From the NCBI RefSeq assembly GCF_028687615.1, contig NZ_JAQTZU010000001.1:1-64000 (forward strand): a stretch of DNA of 64,000 nt, in the 5' to 3' direction. The notes beneath the pieces are model-generated. The model had not been told where the DNA came from. It worked only from the letters and a program-made list of their open reading frames with translations, and searched no databases. This DNA is from Methylovulum sp. GTDB lineage: Bacteria; Pseudomonadota; Gammaproteobacteria; Methylococcales; Methylomonadaceae. The translations under genes were made by a program, and so were the position numbers. This document shows positions 24,604 through 32,986 of this stretch, in pieces. Position 1 is the stretch's first letter, and the number at the start of each line of letters is the position of its first letter.

Positions 24604-25033
24604 CTAATGGCACCGCCAAAAGCTGCTCCTGTGAAACAGGCTTTGGCGAGTGTCCCGCTCAAATTCCAATTCGACAAACGCCCACAACCGATGGTGAAGC
24701 GCGTATTTAAGTGTAGCCATCGGCATACTCCTTACGGAATATGTCTACTGTATTTTCTTTAGGTGCAAAACCAAGTATTTTAATGAGCTTGATGTCCAAC
24801 ATCTTATTTTCTTAATAAACTTTTTAATTTTCAATAAATTAGTGAGTTCTATTGTTATATTTGTTGATGTGTTCTCAATATACCATAAAGCTATTATCAA
24901 GCACTATCGGCATAGCCTGGTTTATTCCACCGTCAAACTATGCGGCAATCCGACAAAACATATTAAACTTGGCAAAACATCTCAAAACCGCATCAATTGT
25001 TGGCCTTCCATAACCCTAATACTGACAAAAACC
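24604..25033. other. Intergenic region between hydrogenase remnant and hypE
   Basis: About 430 bases in which I see no intact gene. The first ~110 bases (minus strand) may hold more decayed sequence (FTGAAFGGAIS just before the in-frame stop), but I cannot align it to a hydrogenase with confidence. The middle (about 24740-24900) is AT-rich and probably contains the hypE promoter; no clear -35/-10 pair stands out. Confidence 0.4.
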
Positions 25034-26059
25034 ATGAAAATACCATCCTTCTTTACGGACTCCCACATCGCCCTCGCCCACGGCAATGGCGGTCGGTTAA
25101 TGCGCGAATTGATCGAGGCCATATTTGCCCGCCATCTAAGCAATGAACTTCTGGACACCCGTGTCGATGCGGCGTGTTTGCCGTTTGGGATGGATTCGGG
25201 GGAAATCATGGTGACCACTGACGGTTTCACCGTGGAACCCTTGGAGTTTCCTGGCGGAAATATCGGCAGCCTTGCCGTGCATGGCACGGTGAACGATCTG
25301 GCCGTATCTGGCGCAACGCCACTTTATCTGACGCTCAGTGCCTTCATTGAGGAAGGTTTGGAAGTGGCGTTGCTGGATCGAGTCCTGGCAAGCATGGCGC
25401 AAGCTTGCCAGGACAGCCATGTCAAGGTCGTCGCCGGCGATACCAAAGTGTTGCGTCGTGGTCAGGGCGGCGGCATTTATTTTGCCATGACCGGCATAGG
25501 CCTGCGCCCATCCCATTTGCGGCTAGGTGTGGACCAAATCCGTCCCGATGATTTGATTTTACTCAGCGGTTCCATAGGGGATCATGGCACCGCCGTATTG
25601 CTCGCCCGTGAACAATTCGGTTTATCTGGCGAACTCCAATCTGACTCAGCCAGCGTTTTACCCATCACCCAAGCATTAATCACAATCCCAGGATTGCGCT
25701 TTATGCGTGATCCGACCCGAGGCGGTGTGGCAACGGTTGCCCATGAAATCGCGGCGGCGACCAATACCACGATTCGGCTTAAAGAAAACCCAATTACCAT
25801 TGCCGATCCGGTGCGCACAGTTTGCGCCATGTTAGGTTACGATCCCTTGTATTTGGCTTCTGAAGGCCGTGTCATCGCCGTTTTGGAACCAGCCGGCGCG
25901 GAAATTGCGCTAGGCCGGTTGCAAGGCTTGGGTTATGCAGATGCCGCGATTATTGGAACCGTAGTTTGTGGACGGCCACAAGTTGTCCTTGAAACAGAAC
26001 TGGGGGGCGAGCGTATTTTGCCAGAGCTGGAAGACGATCCCTTGCCCCGTATCTGTTAA
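25034..26059 (+). CDS. hypE: Hydrogenase expression/formation protein HypE
   Basis: A 341-residue PurM-like protein that dehydrates the carbamoyl group on its C-terminal cysteine to a thiocyanate. It ends exactly in PRIC, the required Cys-terminus. AHGNGGRLMRELIE, GGNIGSLAVHGTVNDLAVSG and MRDPTRGGVATVAHEIA are family blocks. I start at ATG 25034; the longer frame from 24842 adds 64 low-complexity residues. It is transcribed away from hupE-hypC-hypD-hypF, so this hyp cluster is split into two divergent units around the hydrogenase scar. Confidence 0.95.
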   Translation: MKIPSFFTDSHIALAHGNGGRLMRELIEAIFARHLSNELLDTRVDAACLPFGMDSGEIMVTTDGFTVEPLEFPGGNIGSLAVHGTVNDLAVSGATPLYLTLSAFIEEGLEVALLDRVLASMAQACQDSHVKVVAGDTKVLRRGQGGGIYFAMTGIGLRPSHLRLGVDQIRPDDLILLSGSIGDHGTAVLLAREQFGLSGELQSDSASVLPITQALITIPGLRFMRDPTRGGVATVAHEIAAATNTTIRLKENPITIADPVRTVCAMLGYDPLYLASEGRVIAVLEPAGAEIALGRLQGLGYADAAIIGTVVCGRPQVVLETELGGERILPELEDDPLPRIC

Positions 26060-26258
26060 GCCCCCTGCTCATTTACTGGCAAGCCCTTAAAGAAAGGAAT
26101 TATTTTCTTTACATTGCCTTGCCGATTTTCTAAAGTCCCCTCCCAAGGTAAGGCTATGCAACCCAATACCCAACCATCATCTGCTAAGCGTGACAAAGTG
26201 GATATTTTGCAACAACGGCTGACCGGCGCCTTTTAAGCTCCGCAGAAAATAGATAACG

Positions 26259-27773
26259 ATGATTAACTTTACGAAAATGCAAGGCTTAGGCAATGATTTT
26301 GTCGTCATTGACGCCATTTCCCAGGCAGTTGACTTAACGCCGGAGCAAATCCGCTTTATGTCCGACCGCCACTTCGGCGTCGGTTTTGACCAGTTGCTAT
26401 TAGTTGAGCAACCTGTCAGCAGCAATGCCGATTTTAAATACCGCATTTTTAACGCCGATGGGGGTGAAGTCGCCCAATGCGGCAATGGTGCGCGATGCTT
26501 TGCCCGCTTTGTGCGTGACAAAGGTTTATCGGCTAAAAATACCATTTGTGTTGACACCGATTCCGGGCAATTGACCTTGCATTTTGATGCCGATGGTTTA
26601 ATTACCGTCAATATGGGCATCCCCCGCCACGCGCCTTGGGAAATCCCCATGCAGGCGGAACAGGAAGCCAAGTTTTATACCGTCCCGATCAACGACACCG
26701 AAAAAGCGTTCGGGGCGGTGTCCGTGGGCAACCCCCATGCGGTGATCCAAGTCAATGACATCAAAACCGCACAAGTCAAAGAAATCGGGGCGATATTGGA
26801 AAGCCATCCCATTTTTCCAGAACGCGCCAATATCGGCTTTATGCAAGTCCTTGACCGCGGGCATATCAAATTACGGGTTTACGAACGCGGTGCCGCCGAG
26901 ACCTTGGCTTGCGGCAGCGGCGCGTGTGCCGCCGTAGTGATTGGCATTGAACAACATTTGCTGGATCAAGATGTCACCGTCGAATTGCCAGGGGGGGAGT
27001 TAAAGATATATTGGGCGGGACGCGGTGAACCGGTCTTGATGACAGGGGAGGCAAAATCCATTTATGACGGCTGCATCAACTTGGCTGGCGGGCAGCAAAT
27101 TGCCGAATTGTCGGAGCTGCAAGTGGAGCGGTATTTGCAAAAACATCCCCAATTTTTCAACGAGCATCTGCATTTGTTGGAACAAATCCACATCCCGCAT
27201 CCTAGCGGCAACGCCGTTTCGCTGATTTCCAAACAACTGGAAATATTCCGCAGCCGCCATCAAGAAATGGAAAGCCAATTGACGGAACTGATCGACATCG
27301 CCCGCGACAACGACACGTCCATCCTGCGTATGCACAAACTTTCCCTGGCCTTGCTGGATGCGTCCACGCTGGCAATGGCGGTCAGAAACCTCAATATTGT
27401 CTTGTCAGACTATTTCCTGACCGATTTTGTCGCGGTGCGGATTATCAAGGAACCGCCTTATCCAGAAATGCCTGAATTGTTTATCGCCCCGCACAGCGAA
27501 CAATTGCAGCCATTCAGCAAAGAACGGTCATCACAACAGCCGGGCTGTGGACGCCCTACACTGGCGCAAGCGCGGGTGCTGTTTGGTGACGCAGTAGCCG
27601 CAGACGTTAAATCCTGTGCGATAGTCCCGATGATTTTTACAGAACTGGAAGGCCTGCTCGCCATCGGCAGCCGCGAAGACGACCGTTTTGTCAATGGCAT
27701 GGGGCATTTGTTCCTAACCCAAATGAGCGAACTGGTCGGCACCCGCTTTATTGCTTTGCTGAAACAATATTGA
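26259..27773 (+). CDS. dapF: Diaminopimelate epimerase fused to a DUF484 domain
   Basis: A 504-residue protein in one open frame. Residues 1-~275 are DapF, converting LL- to meso-diaminopimelate for lysine and peptidoglycan: MQGLGNDFVVID, the catalytic-cysteine sites ADGGEVAQCGNGARC and ETLACGSGACAAV, and GRGEPVLMTGEAKSIYDG as the usual end. From ~285 a DUF484 protein follows (ELQVERYLQKHPQFFNEHLH, a coiled helix, then a GAF-like domain). In most gammaproteobacteria dapF and the DUF484 gene are separate neighbours before xerC, so this is a fusion of adjacent genes. The linker INLAGGQQIAELSE has no stop. A sequencing error removing one stop is the main alternative. Confidence 0.9.
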   Translation: MINFTKMQGLGNDFVVIDAISQAVDLTPEQIRFMSDRHFGVGFDQLLLVEQPVSSNADFKYRIFNADGGEVAQCGNGARCFARFVRDKGLSAKNTICVDTDSGQLTLHFDADGLITVNMGIPRHAPWEIPMQAEQEAKFYTVPINDTEKAFGAVSVGNPHAVIQVNDIKTAQVKEIGAILESHPIFPERANIGFMQVLDRGHIKLRVYERGAAETLACGSGACAAVVIGIEQHLLDQDVTVELPGGELKIYWAGRGEPVLMTGEAKSIYDGCINLAGGQQIAELSELQVERYLQKHPQFFNEHLHLLEQIHIPHPSGNAVSLISKQLEIFRSRHQEMESQLTELIDIARDNDTSILRMHKLSLALLDASTLAMAVRNLNIVLSDYFLTDFVAVRIIKEPPYPEMPELFIAPHSEQLQPFSKERSSQQPGCGRPTLAQARVLFGDAVAADVKSCAIVPMIFTELEGLLAIGSREDDRFVNGMGHLFLTQMSELVGTRFIALLKQY

Positions 27774-27774
27774 T

Positions 27775-28683
27775 ATGCACAACGATGCAGGGCAGATGTT
27801 GGCGGATTTTTTCACGCAGCTCACGGTGGAAAAACGTGCGTCCATCCACACGGTCAAAAATTATCAGCGCGACATCGCCCATTTAAACCGCTATTGCACC
27901 GACAAAGCCATTGCCGATTGGCACCAGGTCCAGGCCGCCGACATCCGCGCCCATATCGCCAACCGCCACCGGCAAGGCATCAGCAGTAAAAGCTTGCAAC
28001 GCGAACTCTCCGCTATCCGTAGCTTTTACCACTACCTGATGCAACAAAGCCATGCCTCCAGCAATCCAGCCCAGCACGTCAAAGCCCCGAAGCAGGCGCG
28101 TAAACTACCTAAAACCCTGGATGTCGATCAAGTCAAAGGACTATTGGAAGCCGGAACCAGCTCGGTGTTGGAAATACGCGATGTGGCAATGTTTGAATTA
28201 TTTTATTCTTCTGGTTTGCGGCTTAGCGAATTGTCCGCCCTGGATTTGACGGATATTGACCTGGCCGGACAATCCCTGATGGTACGTTCGGGTAAAGGCG
28301 GCAAATCCAGGGTGTTGCCGATAGGCAGCAAAGCGGTGGCGGCTATTGAAAACTGGTTGCAACAACGATCAAAACAAACAAACATCACAGAACCCGCATT
28401 GTTTGTTTCCTCACGCGGCGCCCGTCTTGGCCAACGCAGCATTGAGCTTAGGCTGAAACAATGGTGCGTCAAGAAAGGCGTCGCAGAATCCATCCATCCA
28501 CACATGTTAAGACACTCTTTCGCCAGCCATTTGCTGGAAGCCAGCCAGGATTTACGCGCAGTCCAAGAATTGTTGGGACATAGCAACATTAGCACGACAC
28601 AAATTTACACGCACTTGGATTTCCAGCATCTAGCTGAAATTTATGACAAAGCCCACCCACGGGCCAAAAAAAAGGCGGAATAA
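27775..28683 (+). CDS. xerC: Tyrosine recombinase XerC
   Basis: A 302-residue site-specific recombinase that with XerD resolves chromosome dimers at dif. It has an N-terminal SAM-like DNA-binding domain (KNYQRDIAHLNRYC) and a catalytic domain with SSGLRLSEL (Arg), HMLRHSFASHLLE (His and Arg), LGHSNISTTQIYTH (His and the nucleophile Tyr). It starts one base after the dapF-DUF484 stop and is surely co-transcribed with it, the usual gammaproteobacterial order. No dif site was recognised nearby. Confidence 0.94.
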   Translation: MHNDAGQMLADFFTQLTVEKRASIHTVKNYQRDIAHLNRYCTDKAIADWHQVQAADIRAHIANRHRQGISSKSLQRELSAIRSFYHYLMQQSHASSNPAQHVKAPKQARKLPKTLDVDQVKGLLEAGTSSVLEIRDVAMFELFYSSGLRLSELSALDLTDIDLAGQSLMVRSGKGGKSRVLPIGSKAVAAIENWLQQRSKQTNITEPALFVSSRGARLGQRSIELRLKQWCVKKGVAESIHPHMLRHSFASHLLEASQDLRAVQELLGHSNISTTQIYTHLDFQHLAEIYDKAHPRAKKKAE

Positions 28684-28865
28684 TTTTGGGCGCGATAGGC
28701 AAAAAAATAAAAAACCTGCTACCATGTCTTATATTTTTAAGACAAAAAGAGCTTTCAATTTAAGGCGGTAGACCTGATACCCAGGGCACTTTAATACTGC
28801 CAACGTAAACCGGAGGCACGATCAGGCAATCCGTTTTTACGCGCATACTTCTCAAAGGTACTGAA

Positions 28866-29888
28866 ATGGCGGCAAATGAAACAACCCAAGATATAAAATC
28901 TAAAGGGATACTGTGGGGCTTCGGTGTATTTATTTCTATTGTGTTGGTTGTTTTGATAGTTTTAGGTGCGTGGTGGGGAAGTGAGCCTGGACAGTTCAAC
29001 ATCATGGATGAAGCGGAAAAACGCGCCAAAGAAACCCACGAGACCGACAATTTACCCCTCGGTTACGTCTATACCAACACCTTGGCGCATATCGCCGAAG
29101 TGTTGCTCCATAAACCCGGCGGCTATATCACCAACGACGTAGGCCCGCCAGGCGTGTTCCTTGACAACGTCCCTAGTTGGGAATTTGGGGCATTGGTCAT
29201 GTTGCGCGATGCCACTTCAGCATTGCGTAACCATTTTGCCAGAGACCAATCACAATCCGCCGAAGACCCAGACCTGGCGGTTGCCGAACCTTACTTCTAT
29301 TTCGAGAACGACTCTTGGGCCTTGCCTTCCACCGAAGCCGAATACGAAAAAGGCGTCGAAGCCCTGCACAAATACATGACCCGCTTGCAGCATTACGGGG
29401 GCGAAGTCAAAAAAGCCCAGTTTTATTCGCGTGCCGACAACCTTTGGCAATACACAGAAGTCGTTATCAAGCGGCTTGGTGGCCTGTCCACCCGTTTGAC
29501 GGCAAACAATTCCGGTACTAATTTTGGCCCTGGACTGACCAAATTGGAAACCGACAATATCGAAAAAGAAGTGCCGATTGCAAGAGTTCCCTGGATGGAG
29601 ATTGATAACGTTTTTTACGAAGCACGCGGTGCAAGCTGGGCTTTATTGCATATTTTGCGGGCGATTAAGTACGATTTCAAAGATATTCTTCTGGACAAAC
29701 GCGCCATGCGTACCGTTGATATTATGATCAAATCCTTGGAGAACTCCTTGGAACCCATCTTAAGCCCGATGATTTTAGATGGCGGCGGTTATGGCCTGTT
29801 CGCCAACTATTCATTGACAATGGCAAATTACATTGCCCGTGCCAACGCCGCCGCGCTGGATTTGCGTGATATTATGAACAGAGGTTAA
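28866..29888 (+). CDS. DUF2333 family protein
   Basis: A 340-residue protein with one membrane anchor (ILWGFGVFISIVLVVLIVLG, residues ~14-36) and a long periplasmic helical part. PLGYVYTNTLAHIAEVLLHK, GGYITNDVGPPGVFLDNVPS and SWEFGALVMLRDATSALRNH are typical DUF2333 blocks. The function is unknown. It sits 5 bp before a DUF4389 gene, so the two probably form an operon. Of the 182 bp upstream I can say only that they are AT-rich at the start. Confidence 0.85.
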   Translation: MAANETTQDIKSKGILWGFGVFISIVLVVLIVLGAWWGSEPGQFNIMDEAEKRAKETHETDNLPLGYVYTNTLAHIAEVLLHKPGGYITNDVGPPGVFLDNVPSWEFGALVMLRDATSALRNHFARDQSQSAEDPDLAVAEPYFYFENDSWALPSTEAEYEKGVEALHKYMTRLQHYGGEVKKAQFYSRADNLWQYTEVVIKRLGGLSTRLTANNSGTNFGPGLTKLETDNIEKEVPIARVPWMEIDNVFYEARGASWALLHILRAIKYDFKDILLDKRAMRTVDIMIKSLENSLEPILSPMILDGGGYGLFANYSLTMANYIARANAAALDLRDIMNRG

Positions 29889-29892
29889 TGAT

Positions 29893-30213
29893 ATGGACGA
29901 AGAAATTAATACCAATTTAAAACAACTCAGCACGTGGAAGCGCATATTTTTCATGCTGATTTTCTCAGTGATCGGTGAACTGGTCAGGTTGCTATTGTGG
30001 GCGGTCATCGTCCTGCAAGTCGCATCCACACTGCTAACGGGCAAACCTAACCAAAATATCCTTAATTTTGGGCGTAGCTTGTCCTTGTACACTTACCACA
30101 TTTTGCTGTTCCTGACTTTCACCACAGAAATTATTCCGTTTCCATTTTCCGACTGGAATATGACCGCCGAGCTTCAAATCGCGGAAACCGAACAAGCCAA
30201 AGAAAAAGAATAA
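29893..30213 (+). CDS. DUF4389 family membrane protein
   Basis: A 106-residue protein with two membrane segments (IFFMLIFSVIGELVRLLLWA and YTYHILLFLTFTTEIIPFP) and a charged C-terminal tail rich in Glu and Lys. This matches the short DUF4389 layout. Function unknown. It overlaps neither neighbour but follows the DUF2333 gene closely. Confidence 0.8.
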   Translation: MDEEINTNLKQLSTWKRIFFMLIFSVIGELVRLLLWAVIVLQVASTLLTGKPNQNILNFGRSLSLYTYHILLFLTFTTEIIPFPFSDWNMTAELQIAETEQAKEKE

Positions 30214-30231
30214 GACATTATTCTTGCCTAA

Positions 30232-30260
30232 AACGGGAGGCTAAGAACAGCCCTCCCGTT
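30232..30260 (+). terminator. Hairpin after the DUF4389 gene
   Basis: AACGGGAGG (30232-30240) pairs with CCTCCCGTT (30252-30260) around an 11-base loop. No T-run follows, so it is a terminator only in the broad sense. The remaining ~330 bases to the next start hold no gene I can support. Confidence 0.55.
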
Positions 30261-30593
30261 ATCTCCGCCCCAGCCTCTTCCAATATACCTATTTTTGAAA
30301 CCTACAGGATTAGTCGTCCTCTATGGTCTGATTCTACAACCCCCAAAGCCCGCCAATTACTGATTCTTTGCAACCATCTGCAAAAATAATACAAAATTAC
30401 ACCCGCTACGCGGTAATATTTCACTATTAATTGATTAAACCGCACTCAAATCGACCGAAAAGTGCGATAAATGCTTAACAAGCCGTTCACTATCTTTGTA
30501 AACTCGACAAAAAATGAGTAGCGGCAAGCAAGCCGTCCGCCGCTGCCTATCAGTTGTTTCAAGAGGTATTGAACCGCCTCTAAATGGATAACC

Positions 30594-32879
30594 ATGAAAC
30601 TTGCCCAACCCGTTTTTGACCACTGCTTATCGTTTGCCAAGCTATTGCTTAAAACTTTCAAGTTTTTTTTATTATCCTCGTTGGCGGGCTTGTTAGGTGC
30701 GGTATTGTTGTTGACACCGCTAGGTGTGTATCTGGAAGAAGAATTCGGCTTAACTTGGTTATTTTCGGCCAGAGGCGAGATAGCACCGCCCAAAGATGTC
30801 GCCATCATTAGCGTTGACCAGACATCTGCGGAAATTTTGCATCTGCCCGACGATCCTGAAAAATGGCCGCGCGGGTATTATGCCCGTTTGCTTAACCGGA
30901 TCAATGCACAACGGCCCGCCATTATCGCGCTGAACATGGTGTTCAATGAAAACCGCGACCCACAAAGCGATCAACTATTGGCTGAAGCGATTGCGGCAAA
31001 TAACAACGTCATCCTCAGCAATTATCTCAAACATAAAATCATCCCGATGTCCGGCACAGACGATGCCGTCAGTTATGAAAGCGTCATCGAATCCATCGGC
31101 ATCATCAATGCCGCCGCCTTGTACACCGCACCTTTCCTCATTCCGAAAACCTCCTCCACGGTCAAACAATTCTGGACCAACAAAGACAGTGCCGGCGACC
31201 TTAGAACCTTTCCAGACATTGTGTTCCAGAGTTATGTATTTAAAACCGCCTATCGCGACATCATGGCATTGCTTAAAGCCATCAATCCCGCATTGGCGGC
31301 AAAATATCCCGACAGCTTTGTACAATTTGCCGGCAACCAGGCCATGCTTGACAATATCGGGCAGATCCAATCGGCATTTGCCAAATTCAACAAGGATAAT
31401 GGGCAGCTCGGACAACTCATCGCGAAGGCCACGTTTCCAGCAAAATCCAAACACTTGTTAAGCTCTTGGCTTGAACTGTTGCATAATCAAAAAAGCTTAT
31501 ATTTAAACCATTACGGCAATGTCGGGACGATTACCACCATTCCCTTTTACCAGGCGCTTGAACAGCTTCAGCCTGACATCTTGCGGGATAAAATTGTCAT
31601 GATCGGTTTTTCAGAAAGTATAGAACCGGAAAAAAATCTGGGGTTTTACACGGTTTTCTCAAATGCACACGGACAAACCATCAGCCCTGTTGAAATTGCC
31701 GCCACCGCCATAGGCAATCTGGTTGACAATATCTGGCTGAAACCGTTAGACCCGGCCTACCAATTTTTGCTGCCCTTGGTTTGGGGCATTGTTTTGTCAG
31801 TCTTGTGTTTATCCTGTCCTTTCCATATCAGCATTGGCTTAATCCTGCTGTTAGGCTCCACCTATCTTTATGTCGCTTATTATGAATTTGTCACCGCGCA
31901 AGTCTGGCTGCCGCTAGTCGTTCCTATTGGTTTACAAATGCCGGTGATTTTGATCGCCGCATCCATCCTGTATTTTCGGCGCAACCAACAGGCAAAATAC
32001 AAAATGCAGCTAGTTCTGAGGCATTTGTTGCCCAAAGAAATCGTCGACAACATCCCCTACCAACCTGAAAACCGGGTGATGTCCACCGGCGGCAAACTCA
32101 TACAGGGCGTTTGTTTGGCAACGGATGTCAACGATTATACGAAACTATCGGAATCGATGAAGCCAGAAGTCTTAATCGAGCTGATGAACGCCTATTTTGC
32201 GGACATATTTCCGCTAGTGACTGACCACGGCGGTTATATCACCGATTTGGCGGGGGATGGCATGTACGCTGTATGGCTTAACCCCGGACATAACAAACAG
32301 CCACATATCAACGCCTGTCATGCCGCATTGGCCATTAAAGCCGCCGTCAGCCAGTTTAACCAAACGGGGCAACCTGCGCTAATCACGCGTTTGGGCCTGG
32401 CCTGTGGTGAAATCAGCATAGGCAATACCGGCGCACCAGGACGCTATGTCTATCGCGCCATCGGCGACCCTGTAAATACGGCATCACGGATTGAAGGGCT
32501 TAACAAATATCTGGGTACGCACATTTTGGTCACCGCCGAGGTGATTGAAGGGTTGGATGGCTTTCTTTTACGTGATTTGGGCCTATTTTTATTGAAAGGC
32601 AAATCCAACCCCGTCCATGTTTTTGAACTGTTGATGGCGGAGATTCATGCCGTGGTCTGTGCACGCACACTAACCACGGCATTCGCCAAAGCGTTAAGCC
32701 TGTTTAAAGCCAAACAATGGACAACGGCACTGGCTGCTTTTGTTGCCATCAACAACGATTTTCCCGATGATGGGCCAACACAGTTTTTTATCCGCTATTT
32801 ACAATCGTTAGCCACATTACCGGAAGCATCGCTGAATGAAACAGCCAATGTCATTGACATAAGCCACATCACTTTTTAG
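30594..32879 (+). CDS. CHASE2-domain class III adenylate/guanylate cyclase
   Basis: A 761-residue membrane signalling protein. One N-terminal membrane helix (residues ~20-45) is followed by a periplasmic CHASE2 sensor (~60-370: DVAIISVDQTSAEILHLPDD, IVMIGFSESIEPEKNLGFYT), three membrane helices (~385-465) and a cytoplasmic cyclase domain (~490-665). The metal-binding aspartates are in CLATDVNDYTKLSE and LAGDGMYAVW; IGDPVNTASRIEGLNKYLG is the usual helix. It would make cAMP (or cGMP) in response to an envelope signal. A FecR-TPR-barrel gene follows 107 bp later; FecR proteins are common partners of CHASE2 cyclases. Confidence 0.9.
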   Translation: MKLAQPVFDHCLSFAKLLLKTFKFFLLSSLAGLLGAVLLLTPLGVYLEEEFGLTWLFSARGEIAPPKDVAIISVDQTSAEILHLPDDPEKWPRGYYARLLNRINAQRPAIIALNMVFNENRDPQSDQLLAEAIAANNNVILSNYLKHKIIPMSGTDDAVSYESVIESIGIINAAALYTAPFLIPKTSSTVKQFWTNKDSAGDLRTFPDIVFQSYVFKTAYRDIMALLKAINPALAAKYPDSFVQFAGNQAMLDNIGQIQSAFAKFNKDNGQLGQLIAKATFPAKSKHLLSSWLELLHNQKSLYLNHYGNVGTITTIPFYQALEQLQPDILRDKIVMIGFSESIEPEKNLGFYTVFSNAHGQTISPVEIAATAIGNLVDNIWLKPLDPAYQFLLPLVWGIVLSVLCLSCPFHISIGLILLLGSTYLYVAYYEFVTAQVWLPLVVPIGLQMPVILIAASILYFRRNQQAKYKMQLVLRHLLPKEIVDNIPYQPENRVMSTGGKLIQGVCLATDVNDYTKLSESMKPEVLIELMNAYFADIFPLVTDHGGYITDLAGDGMYAVWLNPGHNKQPHINACHAALAIKAAVSQFNQTGQPALITRLGLACGEISIGNTGAPGRYVYRAIGDPVNTASRIEGLNKYLGTHILVTAEVIEGLDGFLLRDLGLFLLKGKSNPVHVFELLMAEIHAVVCARTLTTAFAKALSLFKAKQWTTALAAFVAINNDFPDDGPTQFFIRYLQSLATLPEASLNETANVIDISHITF

Positions 32880-32986
32880 TTGTATTCCAAAAGCCAATAT
32901 GCTTCAATCCCAGACAAGAAAGGGCTGGCAATAGGTTTCGGGGGAAACTTGGACAGAACCCTTTGCTGGCAATAACAATAATTAAT

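Noticed and set aside
26156-26236. 26-codon ORF (MQPNTQPSSAKRDKVDILQQ...) before dapF with an AAGG-like site
   Set aside because: Too short, no lipobox (so not the LptM found there in other species) and no recognisable similarity. Left out of the gene list.
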